From the NCBI RefSeq assembly GCF_007971025.1, contig NZ_CP042436.1, positions 124,001 to 188,000 on the forward strand: 64,000 bases of DNA, given 5' to 3'. Under the pieces are notes generated by a model. The model was given only the letters and a program-made list of their open reading frames with translations, was not told the origin of the DNA and made no database searches. A program made the position numbers and the translations under genes. Of the stretch, positions 18,557 to 26,277 are shown piece by piece. Origin of the DNA: Mucilaginibacter ginsenosidivorans (GTDB lineage: Bacteria; Bacteroidota; Bacteroidia; Sphingobacteriales; Sphingobacteriaceae). Every line of letters starts with the position of its first letter. Within the stretch, counting starts at the first letter, position 1.

Positions 18557-19660
18557 CTATTCTTTTTTATAGGTTTGCGTGTACGCAGCGCCTGCAACAG
18601 CGTCAAGCCTCCATATCGTTAATGAGTCCGTGGTTATTTTTAATACGTCAAATGATCGTTGCAGCGGAGCCCCATTATCCAGTACCAGCGGACAACCGTG
18701 TGCCTCATCAAGTAGTTGCCATGCGCCATTTAACGGTGTTCCATTGCTATCGACGTTATAGGTACCATCAGCATTCAGGCGAAATATCCCCACCGGAAAA
18801 ATATATTCTGTTCCGGAAATAACACCACCGGACACGTAGTCTGTCCGTATATTCACGTTATCCCAGGTTTGCTCAAGTTCGGTCAGCGACGGACAGGTTA
18901 CGGCTGAATAGTGCTGCGTATAAATGATATTGCCTGCTTTGCGCCTGATGACCAATGAGTCATTGTTAGCTTTTAAAATATCAAACGTACGCTGCAATGA
19001 GGTAGCGCTATCCAATGTTATCTGGCAATAATCTTCGTTTGCTATCCATGAACCGTTTAGCGGCACATTATCACTTAAAACCCGGTAAGTACCATCGCTG
19101 CTCAACTGGAAGAAACCTACGGGATGTATAGTAGATGTCCCCGAAAGTGTAACTCCATCCGAATCATAGGTGTCGATCTGCGTATAAGCATTAGCCCATT
19201 TCTTGGCAATATAAGGCTGGTAAACACAGGAATAAGACTTGAATTTTTGGGTAATTACCGACGAGCCGGATTTTTGGCTGATCACCAGTGAATCGGCATC
19301 AAGTTTAACGATATCGAAGGTGACACCTAATTCGCCGCCCGCATCCAGCGCGAGGTTGCATTTATCGTCTATCGACCATTTTCCGGTAACGGATAATCCA
19401 TCGCTTATGGCCGAATATGCTCCGCCACTTTTTATTTGGAGAAAGCCGACCGGGTGAGCGTAGGTGGTTGATTCTATCGTGCCGCCGGCATTGTATTTAT
19501 CTACCTGGGTAACTACACTGGCCCATTTTTTTATAATAAGGCCGTCAGTAGCATGAGGGCATTTTTGAACGTCCGTTAAAGGTTCTACTTTCTTACAGCT
19601 ATAAAATGAGCTTGTGCAGAAGATCGCTAAAATTGTGTAGAGTAGGGTTCTTTTCATCAC
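18557..19660 (-). CDS. lipoprotein with three lipocalin-like repeats
   Basis: A 367-residue lipoprotein with lipobox SFYSC. The mature part is three tandem copies (about 40-145, 148-255, 260-365) of one domain. Each reads roughly KKWxNxxTQxDxY, HPVGFFxLxxDGTYxVxS, PLxGxW, TLD, TFDILKxxxDSLVIxR and YTQxY. The pattern of short strands and DSLVI resembles the lipocalin-like domains common in Bacteroidota lipoproteins. Copies 2 and 3 are closest to each other. The next gene upstream encodes a single-copy version. Outer-membrane location is inferred from the lipobox; the ligand is unknown. Confidence 0.75.
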   Translation of the reverse strand: MMKRTLLYTILAIFCTSSFYSCKKVEPLTDVQKCPHATDGLIIKKWASVVTQVDKYNAGGTIESTTYAHPVGFLQIKSGGAYSAISDGLSVTGKWSIDDKCNLALDAGGELGVTFDIVKLDADSLVISQKSGSSVITQKFKSYSCVYQPYIAKKWANAYTQIDTYDSDGVTLSGTSTIHPVGFFQLSSDGTYRVLSDNVPLNGSWIANEDYCQITLDSATSLQRTFDILKANNDSLVIRRKAGNIIYTQHYSAVTCPSLTELEQTWDNVNIRTDYVSGGVISGTEYIFPVGIFRLNADGTYNVDSNGTPLNGAWQLLDEAHGCPLVLDNGAPLQRSFDVLKITTDSLTIWRLDAVAGAAYTQTYKKE

Positions 19661-19749
19661 TAAAAGTCTAGGTTAATGATGTAAAGGTATAATATTTTTT
19701 TTCTGTTTACTTAAAAAAGTTTCAAAATAAAAACCCGGCTGCTGTGCTA

Positions 19750-20184
19750 TTATTGTCCGTCCCTGCTCTCCTTAACATAATGCTGTCCATAAATAACACG
19801 ATTGGCAGTATCTGTTCTTGAAATAATCAGCGAATCATCTGAAAGCTTTTCTACAGCGAACGTCCTGCTATCTGTATTCCCCTTATCTAACGTTATCGTA
19901 CAATCCTGGTAATTAAGGTGCCACATGCCCTCCAGCGGCACATCGTCACTGATAACGCTATAGGTTCCATCATTCTTTAAAGTAAAACTACCAACCGGGT
20001 GAAGATAATAGGAGTTGGTGACCTTGTTGTCGCGATCGAAATGCTGCACCAGGATATAGGCATTCGTCCATCGCTTCTCCACTCGTTTTACATCAAAACA
20101 TGGCGACTTACTACTGTTTCTGCATGCACTAATGGCCAATATAGAGACCGCAAATAAAAGTGAGCGTGATAACCGGTTTCTCAT
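19750..20184 (-). CDS. single-domain lipocalin-like lipoprotein
   Basis: A 144-residue lipoprotein (lipobox LAISAC, residues about 17-22) carrying one copy of the domain that is triplicated in the next gene: KRWTNAYILVQHFDR, YLHPVGSFTLKNDGTYSVIS, PLEGMWHL, TITLDKG, RTFAVEKLSDDSLIISR and YGQHY. A 24-base gap separates it from the flippase gene upstream and 89 bases from the triple-repeat gene downstream. It is a likely ancestor or paralogue of the latter. Function unknown. Confidence 0.72.
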   Translation of the reverse strand: MRNRLSRSLLFAVSILAISACRNSSKSPCFDVKRVEKRWTNAYILVQHFDRDNKVTNSYYLHPVGSFTLKNDGTYSVISDDVPLEGMWHLNYQDCTITLDKGNTDSRTFAVEKLSDDSLIISRTDTANRVIYGQHYVKESRDGQ

Positions 20185-20208
20185 TTGGGTTTATTGGATG
20201 ATTAGCTA

Positions 20209-21525
20209 TTATTTCTTCAGAAGCTTTTTGAATAGTGATATTAAAAATAAGGACCGAAGCATCATAATTGCCTGGTCATTTACTTTGGGAATAAATACCA
20301 GGAACATCGTCGATCCGCCATAAGCCGCCAATGTAGCTATGGCTGCTCCCATCATGCCCATTTTAGGTATCAGTATCAGGTTAAGCCCGATATTTACTAC
20401 TGCACCAAAGCCTGTTCGGATGAATGTTAACTTATTATAATTTTCCGCGATAAGGTATTGCCCGCTTGCGGCACCAAGGAACACAAATATCCCCGACCAT
20501 ATATGTACAGACAATACGGGGGCGGCATAGGCAAATTCGGGCTTGTATAATTTATAGATTAGCGGCGATGCAAATGTTATCACCACAGCAACCGGCACAC
20601 TCAGGTAAACCATCAGGTCGTACAAATGCTGGATACGCTTTCGGTAACGGCCGGCATCATCGCGCTTTGCATTAAGAATGGCCGGAAATAAAGATGTCAC
20701 GATAACGACAGGTACAAAATTCCAGGCTTCGCTTAAAGAAGCTACGGTTGCATAGGCCCCGGCTTCCTTTACCCCCTTCATGTTCTGGATCATGATCTGG
20801 TCGATCTTCATAAACAAGGATATCATGATGCCGGATATGATAAGCGGCCACGAATAATTAAGCAGTTTTTTTGCGAGCTGCGAGTTATACGACCACTTAA
20901 ACACGTCGCGTCCCTTACGCTGATAAGTGAAGTAATAGCCTATCGATATCAGCAAAAAATCAAAGGCATAGGCGTATACAAACCAGATCAATGGCATTTT
21001 GCTAAAGATCAAAACGAGTTTGATCGCTGCTGACAACAAGTTACCTCCAACCTGCACCTGCATGATGTATTTTGATTGTACCTGCGACTGGAAATAGGAA
21101 TCAATAACCGTAAAGGCCTGGACTATGCCGATCATGGAAAAGATAAAAACATAGCTATAGGGGGTGCCTTTTGCAGGGTATACCTGGTATGCCAGCCACA
21201 TCAGCGGAACACATAGAATACCGGCAAGTACCTTCATCCAAAAGGACGTACCTAATATTCTGTCCCGGTTTTCGGGAAAAGCATGTAACTCTTTTACTAT
21301 GAATTGGTCGAGGCCAAGAGTGGCTATAGCCGAAAAGAAATAGATGTAAACGGTACCACCAAAAAGGATACCGTTTTGCCCCCTGCCCAGGTAGTTGGCG
21401 ACACTGATGCCGACTATCATTTTGATGAGCAAACTCCCAACCCTGCCGACAAACAGCATCCCCGTATTTTTGAAATACTTGTCGAATGCTTCCTGGTCGA
21501 ATCCGGGGATATTAGGTATGCGCAT
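20209..21525 (-). CDS. polysaccharide flippase, MOP superfamily (Wzx-like)
   Basis: A 438-residue integral membrane protein with 12 or more hydrophobic segments spread along its whole length, typical of Wzx/oligosaccharide flippases. The N-terminal motif GRVGSLLIKMIVGISVANYLG and the loop FMKIDQIMIQNMKG are characteristic. It would move an undecaprenyl-linked oligosaccharide across the inner membrane. No polymerase is adjacent, though glycosyltransferases occur elsewhere in the window. A -7-like TATCTTTA lies eight bases upstream of the ATG. Confidence 0.87.
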   Translation of the reverse strand: MRIPNIPGFDQEAFDKYFKNTGMLFVGRVGSLLIKMIVGISVANYLGRGQNGILFGGTVYIYFFSAIATLGLDQFIVKELHAFPENRDRILGTSFWMKVLAGILCVPLMWLAYQVYPAKGTPYSYVFIFSMIGIVQAFTVIDSYFQSQVQSKYIMQVQVGGNLLSAAIKLVLIFSKMPLIWFVYAYAFDFLLISIGYYFTYQRKGRDVFKWSYNSQLAKKLLNYSWPLIISGIMISLFMKIDQIMIQNMKGVKEAGAYATVASLSEAWNFVPVVIVTSLFPAILNAKRDDAGRYRKRIQHLYDLMVYLSVPVAVVITFASPLIYKLYKPEFAYAAPVLSVHIWSGIFVFLGAASGQYLIAENYNKLTFIRTGFGAVVNIGLNLILIPKMGMMGAAIATLAAYGGSTMFLVFIPKVNDQAIMMLRSLFLISLFKKLLKK

Positions 21526-21580
21526 AGTTTGGGTAAAGATATAAAAAAGTGTGTTGGTCGATGGTTCATGGACTCCTGTG

Positions 21581-21600
21581 TTGTTCCGTTCTTTATTTTG
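21581..21600 (+). repeat. 20-bp repeat, copy downstream of typA
   Basis: TTGTTCCGTTCTTTATTTTG is identical to 23708-23727, so the two copies bracket typA as direct repeats 2.1 kb apart. The first 11 bases also form the ends of the 215-bp unit at 24457-24671. Confidence 0.7.
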
Positions 21601-21627
21601 TAACAGTTCAATAGAACACCCATCAAC

Positions 21628-21654
21628 AAAAAAGCCAGGAAAATCTTCCTGGCT
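21628..21654 (-). terminator. typA terminator
   Basis: A perfect 9-bp stem AGCCAGGAA/TTCCTGGCT with a four-base loop, followed on the minus strand by six T. It lies 55 bases downstream of the typA stop. Confidence 0.88.
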
Positions 21655-21709
21655 CCTGTATTCTGATGACCAATTAACCGTTCACCGGTTAACTAATCAC
21701 TGTAACCAC

Positions 21710-23521
21710 TTACTGGTTCACAAACTTCTTCGCGTTCACCTTACGGTCATTCTCATTCAGGAATATCTTGCGCATACGGATACTAACCGGGGTAACCTCG
21801 ATGTATTCGTCAGCCTGGATATATTCCATCGACTCTTCCAACGAGAACTTGATAGCCGGAGCGATACGCACGTTGGTATCGCTGCCAGATGCACGCATGT
21901 TGGTCAGTTGCTTGCCTTTGGTCAGGTTGATCACCAGGTCATTATCACGGATATGCTCGCCCAAAACCTGTCCTTCATAAATATCCACACCCGGGTCGAT
22001 AAAGAAACGGCCCCTGTCCTGCAATTTGTCAATAGCAAAGGCGGTAGTTTTACCGGTATCCATAGATACCAAAACACCATTCAAACGACCAGGGATAGTA
22101 CCTTTCCATGGCTCATAAGCCTTAAAACGGTGCGCCATAATAGCCTCGCCGCCGGTAGCGGTTAATACGTTGTTACGCAAGCCGATGATACCGCGTGCAG
22201 GAATATCAAACTCCAGGTGCTGTAAGTCGCCTTTTGGCTCCATTACCAACAAATCACCTTTGCGTTGGGTTACCAGCTCGATCACCTTACCTGCAACGTC
22301 GCCCGGTACGTCAACGATCAATGTTTCCACCGGTTCGCATTTCACGCCGTCAATTTCCTTGATGATAACCTGCGGCTGGCCCACCTGTAACTCGTACCCC
22401 TCGCGGCGCATGGTCTCTATCAAAACAGATAAATGGAGAATACCACGACCATACACCAGGTACGAATCCGGCGACTCGGTCTCAACAACCTTCAGCGCCA
22501 GGTTTTTCTCCATCTCTTTGTACAGCCTGTCGCGTAAATGGCGCGAGGTTACAAACTTGCCTTCCTTACCAAAAAATGGCGAGGTGTTGATGGTGAACAG
22601 CATGTTCATCGTCGGCTCGTCAATTTTGATAACTGCCAGTTGTTCCGGGTTCTCAAAATCGGCAATGGTATCGCCAATGTCAAAACCTTCAATACCAACC
22701 ACGGCACATATATCACCCGATTTTACTTCGGATACTTTAACCTTGCCCAAACCTTCGAAAGTGTAAAGCTCTTTTATTCTTGATTTCTGGATTTTGCCAT
22801 CGCGCTTCACCAGCGATACCGGCATATTTTCCTTAATGGTGCCGCGTGCAACACGACCGATAGCGATACGGCCCACGAACGAAGAATAATCCAGCGAGGT
22901 TATCTGCATCTGCAAAGTACCTTCGGCGACTGGCGCCGGTGGTATGTTTGCTAAAATAGCATCCATCAGCGGGAATATGTTGTCCGTCGGTTTCTTCCAG
23001 TCGGTGCTCATCCAGCCTTGTTTCGACGAACCGTAGATCACTTCAAAATCCAGTTGATCTTCAGTAGCTTCAAGGTTGAAGAATAATTCAAATATCTGTT
23101 CGTAAACTTCTTCAGGACGGCAGTTTTCCTTGTCAACCTTGTTTACAACCACAATGGGTTTCAAACCAAGCGACAATGCCTTTTGGGTAACAAAACGTGT
23201 TTGCGGCATGGCGCCTTCAAAGGCATCGCAAAGCAGCAATACACCATCGGCCATTTTCAATACGCGCTCTACCTCGCCGCCAAAGTCGGCGTGACCAGGG
23301 GTATCTATGATGTTGATCTTAACATCTTTATACATAACCGAAACGTTTTTCGATACGATGGTTATACCACGTTCGCGCTCCAGGTCGTTGTTATCCAATA
23401 TCAGGTCACCAGTGTCTTGTCCTTCACGGAAAATGGCACAGCTGTGTAATATCTTATCAACCAGGGTAGTTTTCCCGTGGTCGACGTGAGCGATGATCGC
23501 TATATTTCTTATTTTTTGCAT
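21710..23521 (-). CDS. typA: translational GTPase TypA/BipA
   Basis: A 603-residue ribosome-associated GTPase of the EF-G family. It shows G1 [10 protein letters not shown] (13-22), G2 RERGIT, G3 [15 protein letters not shown]4 VVNKVDK and a G5-like segment near 170. EF-G domains II, III and V follow, with the BipA-specific C-terminal domain ending at about 600. Full length for the family. It supports 50S subunit assembly and stress or low-temperature growth in other bacteria. Monocistronic: own promoter upstream, strong terminator downstream, and flanked by 20-bp direct repeats. Confidence 0.97.
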   Translation of the reverse strand: MQKIRNIAIIAHVDHGKTTLVDKILHSCAIFREGQDTGDLILDNNDLERERGITIVSKNVSVMYKDVKINIIDTPGHADFGGEVERVLKMADGVLLLCDAFEGAMPQTRFVTQKALSLGLKPIVVVNKVDKENCRPEEVYEQIFELFFNLEATEDQLDFEVIYGSSKQGWMSTDWKKPTDNIFPLMDAILANIPPAPVAEGTLQMQITSLDYSSFVGRIAIGRVARGTIKENMPVSLVKRDGKIQKSRIKELYTFEGLGKVKVSEVKSGDICAVVGIEGFDIGDTIADFENPEQLAVIKIDEPTMNMLFTINTSPFFGKEGKFVTSRHLRDRLYKEMEKNLALKVVETESPDSYLVYGRGILHLSVLIETMRREGYELQVGQPQVIIKEIDGVKCEPVETLIVDVPGDVAGKVIELVTQRKGDLLVMEPKGDLQHLEFDIPARGIIGLRNNVLTATGGEAIMAHRFKAYEPWKGTIPGRLNGVLVSMDTGKTTAFAIDKLQDRGRFFIDPGVDIYEGQVLGEHIRDNDLVINLTKGKQLTNMRASGSDTNVRIAPAIKFSLEESMEYIQADEYIEVTPVSIRMRKIFLNENDRKVNAKKFVNQ

Positions 23522-23546
23522 GAAAATGCCGCCTCTAAATTTGGCG

Positions 23547-23554
23547 CAAAGGTA
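23547..23554 (-). promoter_or_regulatory. -7 box of typA
   Basis: TACCTTTG on the minus strand is an exact TAnnTTTG match, 25 bases upstream of the typA ATG. Confidence 0.5.
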
Positions 23555-23707
23555 CGCTTAATTAATGGGATATGGAAGAAAGCGTAAAGTATTAGCCGAG
23601 AAATGATTTTGCGGTAACATTGAGGTGGTTTCCGTCATTGGGCATTTGGGGGTTAGGTCGTCGGGTTGCAATGCCTAATGACAAATGGCTGATACCTTTT
23701 TGTCCGT

Positions 23708-23727
23708 TTGTTCCGTTCTTTATTTTG
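23708..23727 (+). repeat. 20-bp repeat, copy upstream of typA
   Basis: Identical to 21581-21600. Here it is followed by TGGAACA, making an imperfect inverted repeat with TGTTCC. Confidence 0.7.
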
Positions 23728-23798
23728 TGGAACAGGTAAGTGGAACACTACCGGAAGAAGCCGATTTTGGCTAAATCCACTTTGCTGCAATTCCTATT

Positions 23799-23818
23799 CC
23801 GTTGGCTGAAGCCAACGG
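23799..23818. repeat. REP-like palindrome
   Basis: A perfect 9-bp stem CCGTTGGCT-ga-AGCCAACGG with a two-base centre in the typA/NTF2 spacer. It has no T-run, so it is not a simple terminator; the form is that of short extragenic palindromes. Confidence 0.7.
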
Positions 23819-23898
23819 CAATGAAACCTGTAAATTCATTGCCGTCCTATTTATGGGGCGGACCGATCTACCAATCCCCAATGACCAATCCCTAATTC

Positions 23899-24381
23899 CT
23901 AATGTAAGCTAACAACTCGCGTTATCTGCCATTTATTATCCCTGAACCGCCAGATAACGATAAATTTGTCGGGCTTGGATGGCGTCTCGCTTTCCACGTG
24001 ATTGATGAACCGGTGCAGACCGATCTCTACCGCGCCCCAGGTGCCTATGGGGTACACCTCGATACTGCCCGGAACCAGCACCCGCGTTACTTTACCGCAG
24101 ATATTGTCTTTAAGGGCCTTTAGAAGGTCTTTTTTCGAGGTCATCAGGCCGCCTTTATCGTGGTAAAACTCAATGCTATCCGAATAGATCGCTGCCTGTG
24201 TGGCCATATCACAGGTATTGTAGGCGTTAAAATAAACACTGTCCATGTGCACAATGGCGTTGTAAAGTTTTTGGTCGCTTATTTTATAAGTATAGGCATC
24301 CTGGCTTTGGGCCAATGCCGACGACGACACGGCCATAGTGATGAGCAAAGCTAAAAGTGGTGCATGTTTAAATATTTTCAT
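23899..24381 (-). CDS. NTF2-like (DUF4440-type) exported protein
   Basis: About 160 residues: a signal peptide (MKIFKHAPLLALL...ALAQ) and an NTF2-like fold recognisable from YNTCDMATQAAIYSDSIEFYHDKGGL, followed by GAVEIGLHRF and a C-terminal IVIWRFRDNKWQITRVVSLH strand pair. The family includes SnoaL-like and DUF4440 proteins with varied or no enzymatic activity. I use ATG 24381 because it opens directly into the signal peptide; an upstream ATG at 24426 adds 15 hydrophilic residues. It is isolated between two repeat-rich spacers. Confidence 0.78.
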   Translation of the reverse strand: MKIFKHAPLLALLITMAVSSSALAQSQDAYTYKISDQKLYNAIVHMDSVYFNAYNTCDMATQAAIYSDSIEFYHDKGGLMTSKKDLLKALKDNICGKVTRVLVPGSIEVYPIGTWGAVEIGLHRFINHVESETPSKPDKFIVIWRFRDNKWQITRVVSLH

Positions 24382-24456
24382 ATTTCCCGTTTTTAAAGTC
24401 GTAATGTTAATGTTTTGACGCAGCAAATGAAAACGACGTTACAAAGGTGATGCGTT

Positions 24457-24671
24457 TTGTTCCGTTCCTGGCCTGCAGGCAGGCGATGAGCGTAGCGAAG
24501 AAGCAATCTCTGAACTGTGCCAGTCATTTGTCCGTCCGTCCGGGTGTAACAATGCCTGCCGGACAGGCTGGCAATGACGGGGTGACGGTATGCTGGTGTC
24601 CGTCCGTTATTGTGTTACACTTTTATAAAACACTCCGGAACAACTGTTTCACCCTGTTAAGAACGGAACAA
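24457..24671. repeat. 215-bp unit with 11-bp terminal inverted repeats
   Basis: TTGTTCCGTTC at 24457-24467 is perfectly repeated in inverted orientation at 24661-24671. The same 11 bases begin both typA-flanking repeats. Inside are GTCCGTCC motifs, a CCTGCAGGCAGG segment and AGCGTAGCGAAGAAGCAATC. It resembles a small non-autonomous mobile element, but no target duplication is obvious. Confidence 0.55.
24595..24620 (+). repeat. GTCCGTCC-type repeat, outer left copy
   Basis: GGTGTCCGTCCGTTATT followed by GTGTTACAC. It matches 27078-27103 on the opposite strand at 24 of 26 positions, forming an outer inverted pair around the two esterase genes. Confidence 0.6.
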
Positions 24672-24755
24672 GCCTACCCGGAAAAAGATATGGTTGGCTT
24701 TCAATAAATTGCAGTAGTCAAAACAAATTATTCTTTATTTATAAAATTTTATCTT

Positions 24756-24763
24756 TATATTTG
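24756..24763 (+). promoter_or_regulatory. orphan -7 box inside the repeat island
   Basis: TATATTTG, a perfect TAnnTTTG match, lies in an AT-rich stretch immediately before the 384-bp inverted-repeat unit. The only frame behind it is 27 residues long and overlaps a hairpin, so a small RNA is as likely as a peptide. Confidence 0.35.
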
Positions 24764-24789
24764 TAATGCCTGGCGCTTTACAGCCGCTT

Positions 24790-25173
24790 CGTCCGTCCGT
24801 CCGTTACCTTGTACCACTCCGTACCGGACGGACACCACACAAAATATAATATGCATGGCTTTCCTTCGAAAGAAAGTCAGGATCATCAGATAGTATAGAT
24901 GGTTATAGGGGAGGTATTTTCTATCGCTTCGCGAAGAAAGTTTAAGCTGCTGTAAAAAATTGCAAAAGCTGCTAAGGTTAACTGTCATCAGACATTTATA
25001 CTGCTACATTCACCACATTGCCATAACCACGCAGCATCAGTGTTCCGTCCGTACCGTTTAGGGTTATCACCCTACCGGACGTACGTACCACTGATAAGGA
25101 ATTTGCTCCCGTAGTGCCGCAAGTTGTCCATTATTGGTACACTACTGTCACACCGGTAACGGACGGACGGACG
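24790..25173. repeat. 384-bp unit with 19-bp terminal inverted repeats
   Basis: The left end at 24790-24808 reads C plus GTCCGTCCGTCCGTTACC, and its exact reverse complement is at 25155-25173. The left end also forms a local hairpin (24795-24807 with 24821-24833, one mismatch). The layout is MITE-like; no transposase lies inside or nearby. Confidence 0.6.
25036..25095. repeat. 60-base imperfect hairpin
   Basis: Outer arms ATCAGTG/CACTGAT (25036-25042, 25089-25095), a GTCCGTCC-type middle with mismatches, and an inner perfect stem TAGGGT-tatc-ACCCTA (25059-25074). It lies inside the 384-bp unit. Confidence 0.6.
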
Positions 25174-25200
25174 GAGAAACAATAATTAATCGCCCCTTTG

Positions 25201-25315
25201 CGTGAAGGATTGAAGTGCATACCTGCCAGGTGGCTAAGGCCTTGCAGGCGTATAAACGGAAAGCCTGACCCGAGCCTGCCTGCCGGCGGGCAGGGTACGA
25301 GGGGCACGCCCGATG
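25201..25315. other. GC-rich structured block beside the esterase gene
   Basis: Stem CCTGC/GCAGG (25222-25226 with 25244-25248) encloses GGC-taag-GCC (25232-25241). Downstream, a CCTGCCTGCCGGCGGGCAGG palindrome (25275-25294) splits the motif ACCCGAG/GTACGAG, and GGGC-ac-GCCC closes the block. It could be a structured RNA or the end of a decayed mobile element; I cannot assign a family. Confidence 0.4.
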
Positions 25316-25330
25316 CCTAATGACCAGCCT

Positions 25331-26146
25331 TTACCTGCCAAACGCCCATACCAAAAATTTCGGCATTGCGAGGGCCCAGGTTGCTACGCTATGAGTGCCC
25401 CCAACAATTTCGAGGTATTGGATATCAGCCGGGCGGGTATAGCCTTTGGCTTCCAGTTCTTTGATCACATCAATGGTATCGTCGATGGAATCGATAATAC
25501 CGTTTTTATTGCGGTCGGCGGCTTCATCTTTGGTGCCGGTTTGCAGCCAGAATTTCAAAGCGCGTTTTCCTTTGCTATCGCGAATGCTTTGGTGCATAAT
25601 ACGGTCGGCATCGGTGTAGCCCTTACCCAGTTCCTTACTTCGCCACCAGAACGAGCCGGAAAACACCCCCACCTTATCAAACAGCGCAGCGTTGTTCCAG
25701 GCAATATCCATAGCCGAAAGCCCACCTAACGAAAATCCCGCGAAAGCGGTAGCCTCAAAATCATCGATGCCCGTTTCTTTTTTTATAGCAGGCAAAAGTT
25801 CTTCAGTAATAAATTTGGTATAAACCCGGGCTTTGGCGCCGCGCTGCTTATAGTCGGGTTTACCGGCAATGCCGTATTCCTGCAGCCGGTCGTTACCACA
25901 ATGTATGGCGGCCACGGCCACCGGTTTCAGTGCGCCGCTCTCGTACAAATTCTCCAGCGTTTCGCTTAGTTGCAGGGCGGTGGTCTCCTGCCCGTCATTC
26001 AGCAAAAGCAGGCTCATCGGCTCCGCTGCTTCACGGCCGTCGGGCAGCAGTAAAGTTATGGTAACATCCCTTTTCAGGAACTCCGATTCAATAGTTAATT
26101 CGTTTTGGGTAACGGTCATTTCGCTCACATTCCAGTTCAAATACAT
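25331..26146 (-). CDS. esterase-fold (PF00756-type) alpha/beta hydrolase
   Basis: A 271-residue protein of the esterase D/enterochelin esterase type. The nucleophile elbow is GFSLGG (Ser near residue 143), and the catalytic His is in VGGTHSVATW (about 253). A short EF-hand-like loop DRNKNGIIDSIDD (about 208-220) has acidic or Asn residues at the calcium-coordinating positions and may replace or precede the catalytic acid region. There is no signal peptide. A second in-frame ATG at 26119 gives MTVTQNEL and is an alternative start. It is divergent from another esterase-fold gene and the amidoligase genes. Confidence 0.83.
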   Translation of the reverse strand: MYLNWNVSEMTVTQNELTIESEFLKRDVTITLLLPDGREAAEPMSLLLLNDGQETTALQLSETLENLYESGALKPVAVAAIHCGNDRLQEYGIAGKPDYKQRGAKARVYTKFITEELLPAIKKETGIDDFEATAFAGFSLGGLSAMDIAWNNAALFDKVGVFSGSFWWRSKELGKGYTDADRIMHQSIRDSKGKRALKFWLQTGTKDEAADRNKNGIIDSIDDTIDVIKELEAKGYTRPADIQYLEIVGGTHSVATWALAMPKFLVWAFGR

Positions 26147-26169
26147 CGCACAAAAATCTTACAAGGGGG

Positions 26170-26177
26170 CAAAAATA
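26170..26177 (-). promoter_or_regulatory. -7 box of the leftward esterase gene
   Basis: TATTTTTG on the minus strand, exact TAnnTTTG, 23 bases before ATG 26146. Confidence 0.45.
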
Positions 26178-26277
26178 AACTTATACGTTTACTTAAACTG
26201 AATTTGTTGAATAAATTGACAGATTGTTGTCTTTTTAAATCAAAGCATTTAACTTACATACATAAAATCCGCAGGCT

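Larger units (their letters stand above)
23555..23898. other. gene-free spacer with repeats
   Basis: No convincing coding region. It contains the second copy of the 20-bp typA-flanking repeat followed by a GGAACA/TGTTCC inverted pair, and a 20-bp REP-like palindrome. The rest is moderately GC-rich sequence with no motif I recognise. Confidence 0.6.
24427..25330. other. gene-free island of nested inverted repeats
   Basis: About 900 bases with no supported gene. It holds at least four structured units: a 215-bp unit with 11-bp terminal inverted repeats, a 384-bp unit with 19-bp terminal inverted repeats, a 60-base imperfect hairpin, and a GC-rich structured block next to the esterase gene. GTCCGTCC-type motifs recur in both orientations. 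The open frames on either strand here are Arg/Pro-rich or unlike any family and overlap the repeats, so I do not call them. Confidence 0.65.

Noticed and set aside
24447..24707. 86-codon frame in the repeat island
   Set aside because: It covers the 215-bp inverted-repeat unit; composition reflects GTCCGTCC repeats and no family is recognisable.
24766..24849. 27-residue frame behind a perfect -7 box
   Set aside because: It reads through the left hairpin and is Arg/Pro-rich from the repeat; a structured RNA is at least as likely, so only the box is reported.
24755..24988. 77-codon minus-strand frame in the repeat island
   Set aside because: It runs across the terminal repeat of the 384-bp unit and lacks promoter, partner genes or recognisable motifs.
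24533..25175. GTCCGTCC runs considered as a CRISPR array
   Set aside because: The repeats are short, irregularly spaced and in both orientations, with no constant-length spacers and no cas genes.
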